From Ruegeria arenilitoris (GTDB taxonomy: Bacteria; Pseudomonadota; Alphaproteobacteria; Rhodobacterales; Rhodobacteraceae), in the NCBI RefSeq assembly GCF_013031355.1, contig NZ_WPZO01000002.1, positions 1 through 64,000 on the forward strand: DNA of 64,000 nucleotides, read 5' to 3'. The notes below the pieces were generated by a model, which saw only the letters and a list, made by a program, of their open reading frames with translations, searched no databases and was not told the origin of the DNA. Positions within the stretch are counted from its first letter, which is position 1. Every line of letters begins with the position of its first letter. The position numbers and the translations under genes are program-made. Positions 25,612 through 35,369 of the stretch are shown here, piece by piece.

Positions 25612-26762
25612 TGCTGATAGGGGTCCAGACTGTCGCGCAGACCATCACCGAGGAAGTTGAAGGCCAGTACAACAACGATGATTGGCAGCATCGGGATCGC
25701 CGTCCACGGGTAGATCTCGATCGAAGCTAGGTTCTGCGCGTCGTTCAGCATCACACCCCAGCTGACCGCCGGGGCCCGCAGGCCCAGACCCAGGAAGCTG
25801 AGCGCGGTTTCCCCGAGGATCATCGCAGGGATCGACAAGGTGGCCGACGCGATCAGGTGAGACATGAAGTTCGGCAGCAGGTGCTTGCGGATCACCCGGC
25901 CCGAGCTTGCGCCCATCATCTCGGCCGCTCGGACGTATTCCTCTTCGCGCAGCGACAGGAATTTGGCGCGCACGGAGCGGGCGAGGCCGGGCCAGTCGAG
26001 GATGCCAAGGATGATCGAGATGATGAAGAACACCGCGACTGGGCTCCAGTTCGACGGAACCGCAGCGGAAAGGGCCAGCCACAGGGGCAGTTCCGGCAGT
26101 GAACGCAGAACTTCGATCACGCGGTTTATGACCCAGTCGATCTTGCCGCCGAAGTACCCGGCCATCGAGCCGAAGAAGATGCCCAGAACAAAGGACACGG
26201 TGATGCCGATCAGGCCCACGGTCAGCGACAGTTGTGCGCCGTAGAGGATGCGGCTGAATACGTCCCGGCCCAGACGATCCGAGCCCCACAGGAACAGCGT
26301 CGCCCCTTCGGGCGCGCAGAACAGGTGGGTGTCCGATCTGATCAGACCGGCGAGTTTGTATTCAGCCCCTTCACAGAAGAACCTGATCGGGCGGGGGTCC
26401 TCCAGGTCGGGCACGAATTTCCACTGGAAGGTTTCTAAATCGGCTTCGGCTACGATCGGATAAACGTGGGGGCCGATGAAATCGCCCTCGTGGAACCAGC
26501 TGATGCTTTGCGGCGGAGCATAAAGGTGCTCCCCGTTCCGTTCATTCGGCCCATAAGGCGCGATGAACCCCGCAAAGGGCAGCATCAGGTAGCACAGCAG
26601 CAGGAAGATGCCCGAGATCAGGCCCAGCTTGTGAGTCTTGAATTTGCGCCAGACCAGCACCCAGTTGGGCGCGTCCAGGTCAGCGCGCTCAAGCTGTTGC
26701 AGGGACGCTTCGGGATCAAAGGGGGCGTCGTCGACATAGCGACCGTCAGGGCGTTGGGTCAT
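25608..26762 (-). CDS. Peptide-type ABC transporter permease (OppC/YejE-like)
   Basis: A 384-residue inner-membrane permease. A cytoplasmic N-terminus precedes helix 1 (about 45-67), then a long periplasmic loop (about 68-160) typical of YejE. The transport core starts near GSDRLGRDVFSRILYGAQLS. The EAA loop is EEYVRAAEMMGASSGRVIRK. It overlaps the OppB-like gene and the CoA-transferase gene by 4 nt each. With its partner it would import oligopeptides or similar compounds. Confidence 0.88.
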   Translation of the reverse strand: MTQRPDGRYVDDAPFDPEASLQQLERADLDAPNWVLVWRKFKTHKLGLISGIFLLLCYLMLPFAGFIAPYGPNERNGEHLYAPPQSISWFHEGDFIGPHVYPIVAEADLETFQWKFVPDLEDPRPIRFFCEGAEYKLAGLIRSDTHLFCAPEGATLFLWGSDRLGRDVFSRILYGAQLSLTVGLIGITVSFVLGIFFGSMAGYFGGKIDWVINRVIEVLRSLPELPLWLALSAAVPSNWSPVAVFFIISIILGILDWPGLARSVRAKFLSLREEEYVRAAEMMGASSGRVIRKHLLPNFMSHLIASATLSIPAMILGETALSFLGLGLRAPAVSWGVMLNDAQNLASIEIYPWTAIPMLPIIVVVLAFNFLGDGLRDSLDPYQQ

Positions 26763-27787
26763 GCTTCACGCCCCTCGTACCGGATGCGCGGGTCAAGCAT
26801 GACCAGCAGAATGTCAGAGATCATGGTGCCGATCAGGGTCAGAAGGGCGACGAACATCAGGATGAAGGCGGACAGGAACTGATCCTGCGTTTTCAGCGCC
26901 GTCAGCAGGGTGGGGCCGATGGTCTGCAAGCCTAGAACCACCGAGACCAGAACCGAACCCGACACCATCGAGGGCAGCAGGTTGCCGATATCGGCCACGA
27001 ACGGGTTGAAGGCCACGCGTAACGGGTATTTCGTCAGCATTCGTGACGGGGCCATGCCCTTGGCGATAGCGGTTTCCACATAAGGTTTTCCCAGCTCATC
27101 CAGCATATTGGCGCGCAGACGTTGCATCATCGCCGAGGCGCCGGACGTGCCGATCACAAAGGTCGGAACGATCAGGTGGACAAGGATGGATTTGAACTTG
27201 TCCCAACTCATCGGCAGGCCTTCATAAACCGGGTCCATCAGGCCGCCGATGGGCAGGTTGAAATAGCGGTGGCCGTAATAGAACAGGATCAGCGCCAACA
27301 GAAAGTTTGGCGTGGCCAGCCCAAGATACCCCACAAAGGCCGAGGTATAGTCGATCCATGTCCGCGACCGTGCCGCCGCGATAACGCCCAGCGGCAGCGC
27401 AACGGCGTAGACAAACAGGATGGCGGCCAGATTGACCACCACGGTCAGCCACAGTGTGTCACCCACAATCTCGGCCACAGGGCGGTCGAATTCGAAGGAC
27501 CAGCCATAGTTGCCTTGCAACAGACCTTCGAACCCGTGCGGGCCGGGCCAGAAGCCCATCCAGATCAGGTATTGCTCCCAGATGGGACGGTCCAAAGCGT
27601 ATTCCGCGCGCAAAAACTCGGCCTTGGCCACACCAGCGGACTGGCCCGAGGCCTGCAGTTCCGCGATCTGGTTGCTGAGGTAGTCGCCGGGCGGCAAATT
27701 GATGATCACGAAGATCAGAACCGACACCACCAGCAGCGTCAGCAGCATCGTGAAAAAGCGATAGACTGCATAGCGCAGCATAACCAT
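26759..27787 (-). CDS. Peptide-type ABC transporter permease (OppB/YejB-like)
   Basis: A 342-residue permease with six expected helices. The family N-terminus MLRYAVYRFFTMLLTLLVVS and the EAA loop region NMLDELGKPYVETAIAKGM are clear. The loop around residues 45-105 contains YALDRPIWEQYLIWM, normal for this family. AGGAG lies 7 nt before ATG 27787. It forms the membrane channel with the OppC-like subunit encoded by the overlapping next gene. Confidence 0.88.
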   Translation of the reverse strand: MVMLRYAVYRFFTMLLTLLVVSVLIFVIINLPPGDYLSNQIAELQASGQSAGVAKAEFLRAEYALDRPIWEQYLIWMGFWPGPHGFEGLLQGNYGWSFEFDRPVAEIVGDTLWLTVVVNLAAILFVYAVALPLGVIAAARSRTWIDYTSAFVGYLGLATPNFLLALILFYYGHRYFNLPIGGLMDPVYEGLPMSWDKFKSILVHLIVPTFVIGTSGASAMMQRLRANMLDELGKPYVETAIAKGMAPSRMLTKYPLRVAFNPFVADIGNLLPSMVSGSVLVSVVLGLQTIGPTLLTALKTQDQFLSAFILMFVALLTLIGTMISDILLVMLDPRIRYEGREA

Positions 27788-27801
27788 TTAGCTGCTCCTG
27801 A

Positions 27802-29712
27802 TCAGTCGGCGAAGAAGAATTCGTCCGGCCGGTGAATGCCGAAATGCGCGCCGGGCTCCCACGCCCACATGGCTTGTTCCGGCACATTACGCAGACGGTT
27901 CGAGACCACGACGGGCTGAGGCGCACCATTCAGGATGCCGATGGCATACAGTTGGTCGGCATGGATGTTCAGCATCTCGGTCCAGACGGCCTTGCGTTCG
28001 TCATCGGTAGAGGCGACCTCCCAGTCATGGGCCAGTTGCATCAGGCGTTCGGCCTCAGGCATGTCGGGCGCTTCGCCCACGTCGCCGCCGGTCTGGTAAA
28101 ACTGGCCCCATTTGGGCCATGCCAGAAACACCTGATCCGTCGGCGCCAGATAAGCAGGAGACGTATGTAGCTGCGGAATGCCGTCATCCCAGCCGAACCA
28201 GACCGAGGCCATGGTGTTGCCGGCAAATACACGGTTGCGCAGGATGTCCCGGTCTAGCGGGCGCATCACCAGATCAACGCCGATCTCGCGCCAGGTGTCG
28301 GTGACGATCTGCAGCGCGTTTTCAACTTCTTGCCGCTCACCGGCGGTTTCGACGATCAATTCCATCGGCCGGCCATCGGGCAGCAGGCGGATGCCGTTCC
28401 TGTTACGCTCGGTCAGACCGGCCTCATCCAACAGGGCGTTGGCCTGTTCGATGTCAAATTGGGCCCAGGCCTGGGCGTTTTCCTCGCTATAGAAAGGGGA
28501 CGCGGGCAGAACCGACATCGCGCCGGGTTTCGCCAGTTTGAAATAGAGCGCCTGGTTGATCGTATTGCGGTCAATGGCCAACGACAGGGCACGGCGCACG
28601 CGCACATCGCGCAGAATCTCGCGCCAACCGTCATCGGCAAAATTCAGGTTCGGATAGATCGCGATCTGCGAGGCAACGCCTGTCTTCCACAGCCGTGTCT
28701 TGTAGTTTCCGACCTCTTCGCCCTTTTTCAGGATCGAGGCATCGCGGAACGCCAACCCGCGCCCCTGCAGGTCGGTTTCACCGGCATTGGCTTTGGCCGC
28801 GACCAGACCGGGGGCAACGATCTCCATCTCGACCACGTCGATATAGGGCAGCTGCACGCCGTTGCTGTCGATGCGGTGGTAATAGGGGTTGCGGACGAAA
28901 TTGTGCCGGATTTTCTTGCCGGAACTGGCGTTCAACCAGGGTTGCAGTGTCGGCAGTTCGTGGTTGTCGTATTTGTACAGGTTGTCCAGCTTGTTATGCA
29001 GTGCCGCCCAGCTCTTGACGCGCGCATCGCTGACCAGAAAAGCAAGCTCTTCAGTGTCGGCGTATTGCTCGTGGTATTTCTTCAGAAACGCGGCGGGCCG
29101 GTAGATGAAGGGCGGGCGCGCCTGCGCCAGCGATTGGAGGAAGTCTGGGTTCGGGTCTTCCCATTCATAAACAACAGTGGTTTCGTCGGGGAAGGACACG
29201 GTGGGCAGCTTGCCCTCGACGATCAGAAAATCCGGCGGGCCCGAGGGGCTGAGAAGCTCGTTATTCGCCACGTCCTCCCACCAATAGCGGAAATCCTCGG
29301 AGGTAAAGGGCGACCCATCCGACCATTTGTGCCCTTCGCGCAGATGCAGGGTGAATTTGCGATTGTCTTCGCTTTCGTAGGATTCCAGCAGGTCCGGCAC
29401 CAGTTCGTAATTCTCATTGAACCCGACCAGCCGGGCATAGCCGTAGACAACCATCTGGCGGATGTCCTTGGACCGGGTGACCATGGTGCGCAGCGTGCCG
29501 CCAGGTGTTCCGAACTCGCGCCCTTTGGCGGCCAGATCAACTACCAGCGGTTCGTCAGGCAAGCGATCCTGAATGGGGGGGAGGTGCCCGGCTTTTACTT
29601 CGGTGGCCCAGAATTCTCCTTCCAGTGGGGTTGGAGTGTCTGCCGTGGCGGGCAGCATCCATGTGGCGGCCAGCGTGGCGGCGAGAAACAGGGGGCGAGT
29701 GGTCTTAAACAT
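27802..29712 (-). CDS. ABC transporter substrate-binding protein, family 5
   Basis: A 636-residue periplasmic solute-binding protein of the DppA/OppA/YejA group. It has a signal peptide (FLAATLAATWMLPATADT, cleavage near residue 24). Family motifs are FTLHLREGHKWSDGSPFTSE and VRRALSLAIDRNTINQALY. The large size matches the YejA-like subgroup that handles long or unusual peptides. The ligand cannot be deduced. Its start overlaps the ATPase gene by 8 nt, so binding protein and ATPase are coupled. Confidence 0.88.
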   Translation of the reverse strand: MFKTTRPLFLAATLAATWMLPATADTPTPLEGEFWATEVKAGHLPPIQDRLPDEPLVVDLAAKGREFGTPGGTLRTMVTRSKDIRQMVVYGYARLVGFNENYELVPDLLESYESEDNRKFTLHLREGHKWSDGSPFTSEDFRYWWEDVANNELLSPSGPPDFLIVEGKLPTVSFPDETTVVYEWEDPNPDFLQSLAQARPPFIYRPAAFLKKYHEQYADTEELAFLVSDARVKSWAALHNKLDNLYKYDNHELPTLQPWLNASSGKKIRHNFVRNPYYHRIDSNGVQLPYIDVVEMEIVAPGLVAAKANAGETDLQGRGLAFRDASILKKGEEVGNYKTRLWKTGVASQIAIYPNLNFADDGWREILRDVRVRRALSLAIDRNTINQALYFKLAKPGAMSVLPASPFYSEENAQAWAQFDIEQANALLDEAGLTERNRNGIRLLPDGRPMELIVETAGERQEVENALQIVTDTWREIGVDLVMRPLDRDILRNRVFAGNTMASVWFGWDDGIPQLHTSPAYLAPTDQVFLAWPKWGQFYQTGGDVGEAPDMPEAERLMQLAHDWEVASTDDERKAVWTEMLNIHADQLYAIGILNGAPQPVVVSNRLRNVPEQAMWAWEPGAHFGIHRPDEFFFAD

Positions 29713-31477
29713 GGCATCTTACCTTATGGCCGGGCTCCATCTCTACCAGTGAAGGTATCACGGAGTCGGTAAATCGGAAGGCGTCATCCCAACTGTCTGG
29801 CGAACCCGCGCCCAAAGCAACCAATTTCAGGTCGATGGGTCGGTTGATGTCAGGTTCTGGCTGAGCGGCAATCAGCGCCTTGGTGTAGGGGTGGCGGGGA
29901 TTGTAGAAAAGGGTTTCGGGCGGGGCTTGTTCGACCACCAGGCCCCGGCGCATCACGGCAACTTCGTCGGCGATACGCGCCACGACGGCAAGGTCGTGCG
30001 AGATGAAGAAATAGGACAGGTTCAGGCTGTCCTGCAGGTTTTCCAGCAGTGTCAGGATCTGTTCCTGAACCGAGACGTCCAGCGCCGAGGTCGGCTCGTC
30101 ACAGACGATGAGTTGCGGGTCCAGCATCATGGCGCGTGCGATGGACAGGCGCTGGCGCTGACCGCCGGAAAAGGCATGAGGGTAGCGTTTCAGCATATCG
30201 GAGTTCAAACCGACCCGCTGCAACATCTCGGCCGCCTTGTCGCGCTGTTCCGACGTTGTGCCAATGTTGTGTATCTCCAGCGGCTCGGTCATGGCGTCCT
30301 GGATGCGCATCCGTGGGCTAAGCGAGCTGTAGGGGTCTTGAAACACCATCTGCGCCTTGCGTTGAAAGGCGGTGCGCTGGGCGCGGGTCATGTGGTGGAC
30401 GGTGATCGGGTCGGCGTCCGGTGACGTCCGGAACAACACCTCTCCGCCGCGATCAGGTGGTTCGGCCCCTAGCGCGATCCGGGCCGCGGTGGTCTTGCCC
30501 GAACCGCTTTCGCCGACGATGGCCAGCGTCTTGCCGCGTGCCAGGTTAAGGTCGACGCCACGGCAGGCATGGATCAGTTTATCGCCCTGCCAGCCCCTGC
30601 TGGAGCGCATGGTGTAGGTCTTTGACACGCCCTTCATCTGCAGGATCAGATCTTCGTCGGGCATGGGGATGCCAACGGAATCCTCGTCCGGAATCTCGGG
30701 CGCGGCGTTGAACAGCTGCTGCGTATAGGGATGCGCAGGTGCGGTCAGAATCGGGGCTGCGGCACCGGCCTCCATTACGCGGCCCTTGTGCATGACAACG
30801 ACCTGTTCGGCCATATTCGCCACCACACCCAGATCGTGCGTGACAAGGATCAGCGCCATCCCGGTCTCGCGCTGCAACTCTTTGATCAGGCCCAGCACCT
30901 GCGCCTGTGTCGTCACGTCAAGCGCGGTGGTCGGCTCATCCGCAATCAACAGTTCCGGCTTGGCCACCATGGCCATCGCAATCATGGCGCGCTGGCGCAT
31001 ACCGCCGGACAATTCAAACGGGTAGGAATCATAGGCACGCTGGGGATCAGGAAAACCCACACGCTCGAATTGGGTAATAACTTCTTTGCGGGCCTGCGCC
31101 TCGGACGCGCCGCGATGCAGCCATAGAACTTCGCTGACCTGATTGCCGATCTTGTGCAAAGGCGACAGGGATCGCATCGGTTCCTGAAAGATCATCGATA
31201 TCCGGTTGCCGCGAATCCCGCGCATCTGCTTTTCGTTGATCCGGGTCAGATCCTCGGTGCCTTTGGAATCGTTCAGGATAATCGTGCCGCTGCGAATCTG
31301 GGCCGTGCGCGGCAAAATCCGCAATGCCGCCCGGCAGGAGATCGTCTTGCCCGATCCGGACTCCCCCACCAAAGCCAGCGTCTGACCGGCTTCGACATCG
31401 AAATTGACGCCTTTGACAACAGGCTCACCCGCGCCAAATCCGATGCTCAGATCGCGGACGGACAACAACGCGGTCAT
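29705..31477 (-). CDS. Duplicated ABC transporter ATPase (YejF/GsiA-like)
   Basis: A 590-residue protein with two complete ATP-binding cassettes. Both have Walker A GESGSGKT (about 36-43 and 325-332). The signatures are ELSGGMRQRAMIAMAM and FSGGQRQRLSIARAM, and the Walker B strands end LIADEP and IVCDEP. Each cassette ends with an oligopeptide-transport C-terminal segment. It is the first gene of the operon ATPase, binding protein, two permeases, CoA-transferase. Confidence 0.9.
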   Translation of the reverse strand: MTALLSVRDLSIGFGAGEPVVKGVNFDVEAGQTLALVGESGSGKTISCRAALRILPRTAQIRSGTIILNDSKGTEDLTRINEKQMRGIRGNRISMIFQEPMRSLSPLHKIGNQVSEVLWLHRGASEAQARKEVITQFERVGFPDPQRAYDSYPFELSGGMRQRAMIAMAMVAKPELLIADEPTTALDVTTQAQVLGLIKELQRETGMALILVTHDLGVVANMAEQVVVMHKGRVMEAGAAAPILTAPAHPYTQQLFNAAPEIPDEDSVGIPMPDEDLILQMKGVSKTYTMRSSRGWQGDKLIHACRGVDLNLARGKTLAIVGESGSGKTTAARIALGAEPPDRGGEVLFRTSPDADPITVHHMTRAQRTAFQRKAQMVFQDPYSSLSPRMRIQDAMTEPLEIHNIGTTSEQRDKAAEMLQRVGLNSDMLKRYPHAFSGGQRQRLSIARAMMLDPQLIVCDEPTSALDVSVQEQILTLLENLQDSLNLSYFFISHDLAVVARIADEVAVMRRGLVVEQAPPETLFYNPRHPYTKALIAAQPEPDINRPIDLKLVALGAGSPDSWDDAFRFTDSVIPSLVEMEPGHKVRCHV

Positions 31478-31710
31478 GCGGGTGTTCCACCCGTTGGGCC
31501 GTAGGTCGGCATTCGCTTGATCAACTCCCCGTGTTTTTTGTCGCAGTTTCGCGCGGTTGGTGCTGGCTAGTCAAACCCGTTCTTGGGGTGAAATGTCGCG
31601 AAATTGTGAAACCGGCACCAATTTACCTACACAAAGTCTTGAGGATTTGTCATCACATGCCTTGTCGGCACCTTCTGACAAGTCGACTGATATCAAGGAG
31701 AGATTTCCCC

Positions 31711-32208
31711 GTGTCCGACGATCAAAGCCGACTGGATCTGTTCATTGACCGCATGGTGTCGCAGCGCGCCTGTCTGGATTTCGCCATTGCCGAGACCCGT
31801 GGCATCGCAGGGCCAGTGTTCGAGTTGGGGCTGGGCAACGGGCGCACCTATCATCACATGGTGCAATACGTGAAGAACCGCCCTGTCTATGTGTTCGAAC
31901 GTGCAGTGGCCTCGCACCCGGATTCGACGCCGCCGGAAGATCGCGTGATTCTGGGTGACGTGCGCGAGACGCTGCCCGCTGCGTTGGAACGTTTTGGGGC
32001 GACCGCCAGCCTGATTCATGCCGACCTTGGCGGTCATAACCGGGAAAAGAATGATGCCTTTGCCCGGCTCGTTTCACCGCTGATCGAACCACTGCTGGCC
32101 GAGGGCGGGCTGATGGTCTCCAGCGACCGGATGTATTTCGATACGCTGACCGAACTGCCCTTGCCGTCTGATGCCGTTGAGGGGCGCTGCTTCATCTATC
32201 GCCGCTGA
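31711..32208 (+). CDS. Small class I SAM-dependent methyltransferase (paralogue)
   Basis: A 165-residue protein. The start is GTG 31711 behind AAGGAGAG; an upstream ATG at 31531 would add 60 residues of non-coding character. The SAM loop VFELGLGNGRTYHHM (about 34-48), the acidic strand YVFERAV and SHPDSTPPED match the methyltransferase at 14941-15417. It is divergent from the ABC operon, with a 233-nt gap, and precedes a GST gene by 15 nt. The substrate is unknown. Confidence 0.75.
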   Translation: MSDDQSRLDLFIDRMVSQRACLDFAIAETRGIAGPVFELGLGNGRTYHHMVQYVKNRPVYVFERAVASHPDSTPPEDRVILGDVRETLPAALERFGATASLIHADLGGHNREKNDAFARLVSPLIEPLLAEGGLMVSSDRMYFDTLTELPLPSDAVEGRCFIYRR

Positions 32209-32223
32209 CCCAGAGGGTTTCCC

Positions 32224-32853
32224 ATGCTGTTTTACGATTGCTCCACTGCTCCGAACCCGCGCCGGGCCCGCATGTTCATCGCGGAAAAAGGGCTGCAGAT
32301 CGAAACCCGCGACATCTCGATCGCCAAAGGGGAACAGTTCAGCGAAGCCTTCAAGGCGGTCAATCCAAACGCGACCCTTCCGGTTCTGGTCACCGATGAA
32401 GGCACAGTTTTGGGCGAAAACCTCGGTATCGCTGCGTATCTCGAAGCGCGATTTCCCGAGCCGCCGCTAATGGGGCGCACCCCGGATGAAAAGGGGTTGG
32501 TTCTGATGTGGAACAGCATTGTCGAACAACAGGGCGGCGTGCCGATTGCCGAGGTTCTGCGCAACACCCATCCCGCCTTTGCTGACAGAGCGCTTCCGGG
32601 CCCCGAGAATCACGCACAGATTCCCGAATTGGCCCAAAGGGGCGCAACGCGGGTTGGACATTTCTTCGATCTGCTGGAAACGCGGCTGGCGGAAAGCCCC
32701 TATCTCGCCGGGCCGGAATTCACTCTGGCCGATATCACAGCCTTTGTCTTTGTCGACTTTGCCCGCGTGATCAAGCGACGGATTCCAGAGGGGAATTCGG
32801 CCACGTTGACGTGGCACGAAAAGATCGGCGTGCGCCCTAGCGCTCAACTTTAA
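32224..32853 (+). CDS. Glutathione S-transferase family protein
   Basis: A 209-residue cytosolic protein. Its thioredoxin-like N-domain (LFYDCSTAPNPRRARMFIAE) has the catalytic-region serine/threonine, followed by the NPNATLPVLVTDEG cis-proline loop near 42-56. The helical C-domain has YLAGPEFTLADITAFVFVDF. It would conjugate or reduce substrates with glutathione. It follows the small methyltransferase by 15 nt and is probably co-transcribed with it. Confidence 0.88.
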   Translation: MLFYDCSTAPNPRRARMFIAEKGLQIETRDISIAKGEQFSEAFKAVNPNATLPVLVTDEGTVLGENLGIAAYLEARFPEPPLMGRTPDEKGLVLMWNSIVEQQGGVPIAEVLRNTHPAFADRALPGPENHAQIPELAQRGATRVGHFFDLLETRLAESPYLAGPEFTLADITAFVFVDFARVIKRRIPEGNSATLTWHEKIGVRPSAQL

Positions 32854-32891
32854 ACCGGTGATTTCCGCTTGCCGACCGCGTGCCGCCGGAA

Positions 32892-32912
32892 CTGTACAGA
32901 AATGTCTAGACA
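32892..32912. promoter_or_regulatory. Palindromes upstream of the methylated-amine operon
   Basis: CTGTACAG (32892-32899) and TGTCTAGACA (32903-32912) are two perfect palindromes side by side, 53-73 nt before the dehydrogenase gene. The operon encodes its own TetR-family protein, so these are candidate operators for it. Confidence 0.45.
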
Positions 32913-32964
32913 GATGTGAACAGTGCGTCTAGCGTCCACTCCAAGCCATGCAGGGGAGGGCGGG

Positions 32965-35367
32965 ATGAAATCTCAGTATCGCGTTGTGGTCATCGGGGGC
33001 GGCGTTGTGGGCGCCTCGGTTCTGTATCATTTGGCCAAGTTCGGCTGGTCAGATGTGGTGATGCTCGAACGGCGCCGGTTGGCATCGGGATCGTCCTGGC
33101 ATGCGGCCGGGGGTGTCCACGCGCTGAACGCCGACCCGAACATGGCGTCCCTGCAGTCCTATACCATCGACTTGCTGAGTGAGATTGAAAAAGAGTCCGG
33201 CCAGAACATCGGCCTGCACATGACCGGGGGGCTGACGTTGGCCGGTACGCCCGAGCGTTGGGAATGGCTGCAGGCCAACTACCGTATCTTCCAATCCATC
33301 GGCATTGACGATTGTGAGCTGCTATCCCCGGAAGAAGCGCAGCGCCGGTGCCCGATCATGTCCACAGAGGGCGTGTTGGGGGCGATGTGGGCCGATCGTG
33401 AAGGTTACATCGACACGACTGGCACGGTGCAGGCCTACGCCACGGCGGCCAAGAAACGTGGTGCCGAATACTATGAGGAAACCAAGGTCGAGGAACTGAT
33501 TCAGACCGCAGATGGCTGGCAGGTGGTCACCGATCGCGGCACGATCACTTGTGAGCATGTGGTCAACGCAGCAGGTCTCTGGGCCAAGCAGGTGGGTCGC
33601 ATGGCAGGGATCGAACTGCCGGTGTCTCCGCTGAAACACCACTATCTGATCACTGACACCGTGCCCGAGGTGGCCGAGGCTGATTTCGAGATGCCGATGA
33701 CCGTGGACCTCGAAGGCTTCACCTATATGCGGCAGGACCAGAAGGGCGTTCTGGTCGGCATCTATGAGGTCGACCATGAACATTGGGCCATGGATGGCGC
33801 GCCGTGGAACTATGGCGAGGAACTGTTTCAGGAACAACTCGACCGGATCGAGAACGAACTGACGCTGGGCTTTGAACGTTACCCCTCGATCCAGAATGTG
33901 GGCATCAAGACTTGGGTGAACGGCGCGTTCACGTTCTCGCCCGACGGCAACCCTCTGGTGGGTCCGGTACCCGGCAAGCCCGGCTATTGGTCGGCCTGCG
34001 CTGTGATGGCGGGCTTCCTGCAGGGTGGCGGCGTTGGCAAGACGCTGGCCGAGTGGATGATCCATGGCGAGCCCGAGGCAGACGCGTGGCCAATGGATGT
34101 GGCGCGCTATGGCGACTTCGCGCAGAACAAACGCTATATCCGTGAAACGACGGGCCAGTTCTATTCGCGCCGTTTCGTGATGACCTATCCGAATGAGCAA
34201 CTGCCTGCGGGCCGTCCGCTGAAAATGGCTCCGGCGCATGACGCAATGACCGAGGCCGGGTGCAAATGGGGTGTCAGCTGGGATCTGGAAGTGCCGCTGT
34301 ATTTCGCGCCGAAAGGGTTCGAGGAAACGCCGACGCTCAAGCGTTCGAACGCGCATGACATCGTGGCCGAGGAATGCAAGGTGATCCGCGAAGGTGTGGG
34401 CTTGCTGGATATCTCGGGCTTTTCGCGGTTCGAGGTCAGCGGCCCGAACGCCGAGGTCTGGCTGGATAAGGTCATGGCCTCGAAACTGCCTGCACCGGGG
34501 CGTGCCAAGCTGGCCCCGATGCTGGGTGAGAATGGGCGGCTCAAGGGTGATCTGACCGTGCTCAACTGGGGCGACGGCACGTGGTGGATTATGGGCAGCT
34601 ACTATCTGCGCGCCTGGCATATGCGTTGGTTCGATGACCACATGATCGACGATGTCGATATCCGTGACTTGGGTGAAGAATATTGCGGCTTTGCCGTGGT
34701 CGGTCCGAAATCGCAGGCGGTGGTCGAGAAACTGGCGGAACAGGATATCTCGGGCCTCAAATTCATGGGGTGTGGTGATTTCGATATCGGTCTGGTGCGT
34801 GCTCGCGTCGCGCGCATGTCGGTGACCGGTGAGAAGGGTTATGAGATCAATTGTCGCTATGGCGACCACATCAAACTGCGCCGGATGCTGTTGGAAGCGG
34901 GGGCTGACGAGGGCATCCGCGAATGTGGCTTCAATGCGATGCTCTCGACCCGCTTGGAAAAGAGCTTTGGCATCTGGTCGGCGGAGTTCACCCAGCTCTA
35001 CACACCGGGGATGACCGGAATGGATCGCTGGATCGACTGGGACAAGGACTTTGTCGGCAAGGACGCAGCCGTGTCTGAACGAGACGGCAACGGCCCCGCG
35101 CAGGTTCAGGTGACGCTTGAGGTGGACGCGCTGGACGCGGATGCCAGCGGGTATGAGCCGATCTGGTCGAGCGAAGACCGTGTGGGCTTTGTGACCTCGG
35201 GCGGCTATGGGCATTACACCGGCAAGTCGCTGGCGATGGCTCTGGTCAACCGGGACAAGGCCGAGCCGGGTACTGAATTGACCGTGCATGTGGTTGGCGT
35301 TGAACGGCCCGCGCGGGTGATTGCGCCCTCGCCATACGATCCGCAAGGCAAGGCGATGAGGGGCTGA
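32965..35367 (+). CDS. FAD-dependent dehydrogenase with GcvT domain (dimethylglycine/sarcosine dehydrogenase type)
   Basis: An 800-residue enzyme. The N-terminal FAD oxidoreductase domain (about 1-375) has the dinucleotide fold VVVIGGGVVGASVLYHLA. GSSWHAAG near 46-53 contains the His that carries covalent FAD in dimethylglycine and sarcosine dehydrogenases. The C-terminal GcvT-like folate domain (about 430-795) ends with VNRDKAEPGTELTVHV. It should oxidise an N-methyl group and pass the carbon to tetrahydrofolate. The start is ATG 32965 behind GGGGAGGG. It leads a four-gene operon with an MttB homologue. Confidence 0.88.
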   Translation: MKSQYRVVVIGGGVVGASVLYHLAKFGWSDVVMLERRRLASGSSWHAAGGVHALNADPNMASLQSYTIDLLSEIEKESGQNIGLHMTGGLTLAGTPERWEWLQANYRIFQSIGIDDCELLSPEEAQRRCPIMSTEGVLGAMWADREGYIDTTGTVQAYATAAKKRGAEYYEETKVEELIQTADGWQVVTDRGTITCEHVVNAAGLWAKQVGRMAGIELPVSPLKHHYLITDTVPEVAEADFEMPMTVDLEGFTYMRQDQKGVLVGIYEVDHEHWAMDGAPWNYGEELFQEQLDRIENELTLGFERYPSIQNVGIKTWVNGAFTFSPDGNPLVGPVPGKPGYWSACAVMAGFLQGGGVGKTLAEWMIHGEPEADAWPMDVARYGDFAQNKRYIRETTGQFYSRRFVMTYPNEQLPAGRPLKMAPAHDAMTEAGCKWGVSWDLEVPLYFAPKGFEETPTLKRSNAHDIVAEECKVIREGVGLLDISGFSRFEVSGPNAEVWLDKVMASKLPAPGRAKLAPMLGENGRLKGDLTVLNWGDGTWWIMGSYYLRAWHMRWFDDHMIDDVDIRDLGEEYCGFAVVGPKSQAVVEKLAEQDISGLKFMGCGDFDIGLVRARVARMSVTGEKGYEINCRYGDHIKLRRMLLEAGADEGIRECGFNAMLSTRLEKSFGIWSAEFTQLYTPGMTGMDRWIDWDKDFVGKDAAVSERDGNGPAQVQVTLEVDALDADASGYEPIWSSEDRVGFVTSGGYGHYTGKSLAMALVNRDKAEPGTELTVHVVGVERPARVIAPSPYDPQGKAMRG

Positions 35368-35369
35368 AG

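Noticed and set aside
28330..29772. 480-codon open frame on the plus strand
   Set aside because: It is the shadow of the family 5 binding-protein gene; no ribosome binding site and no known motif.
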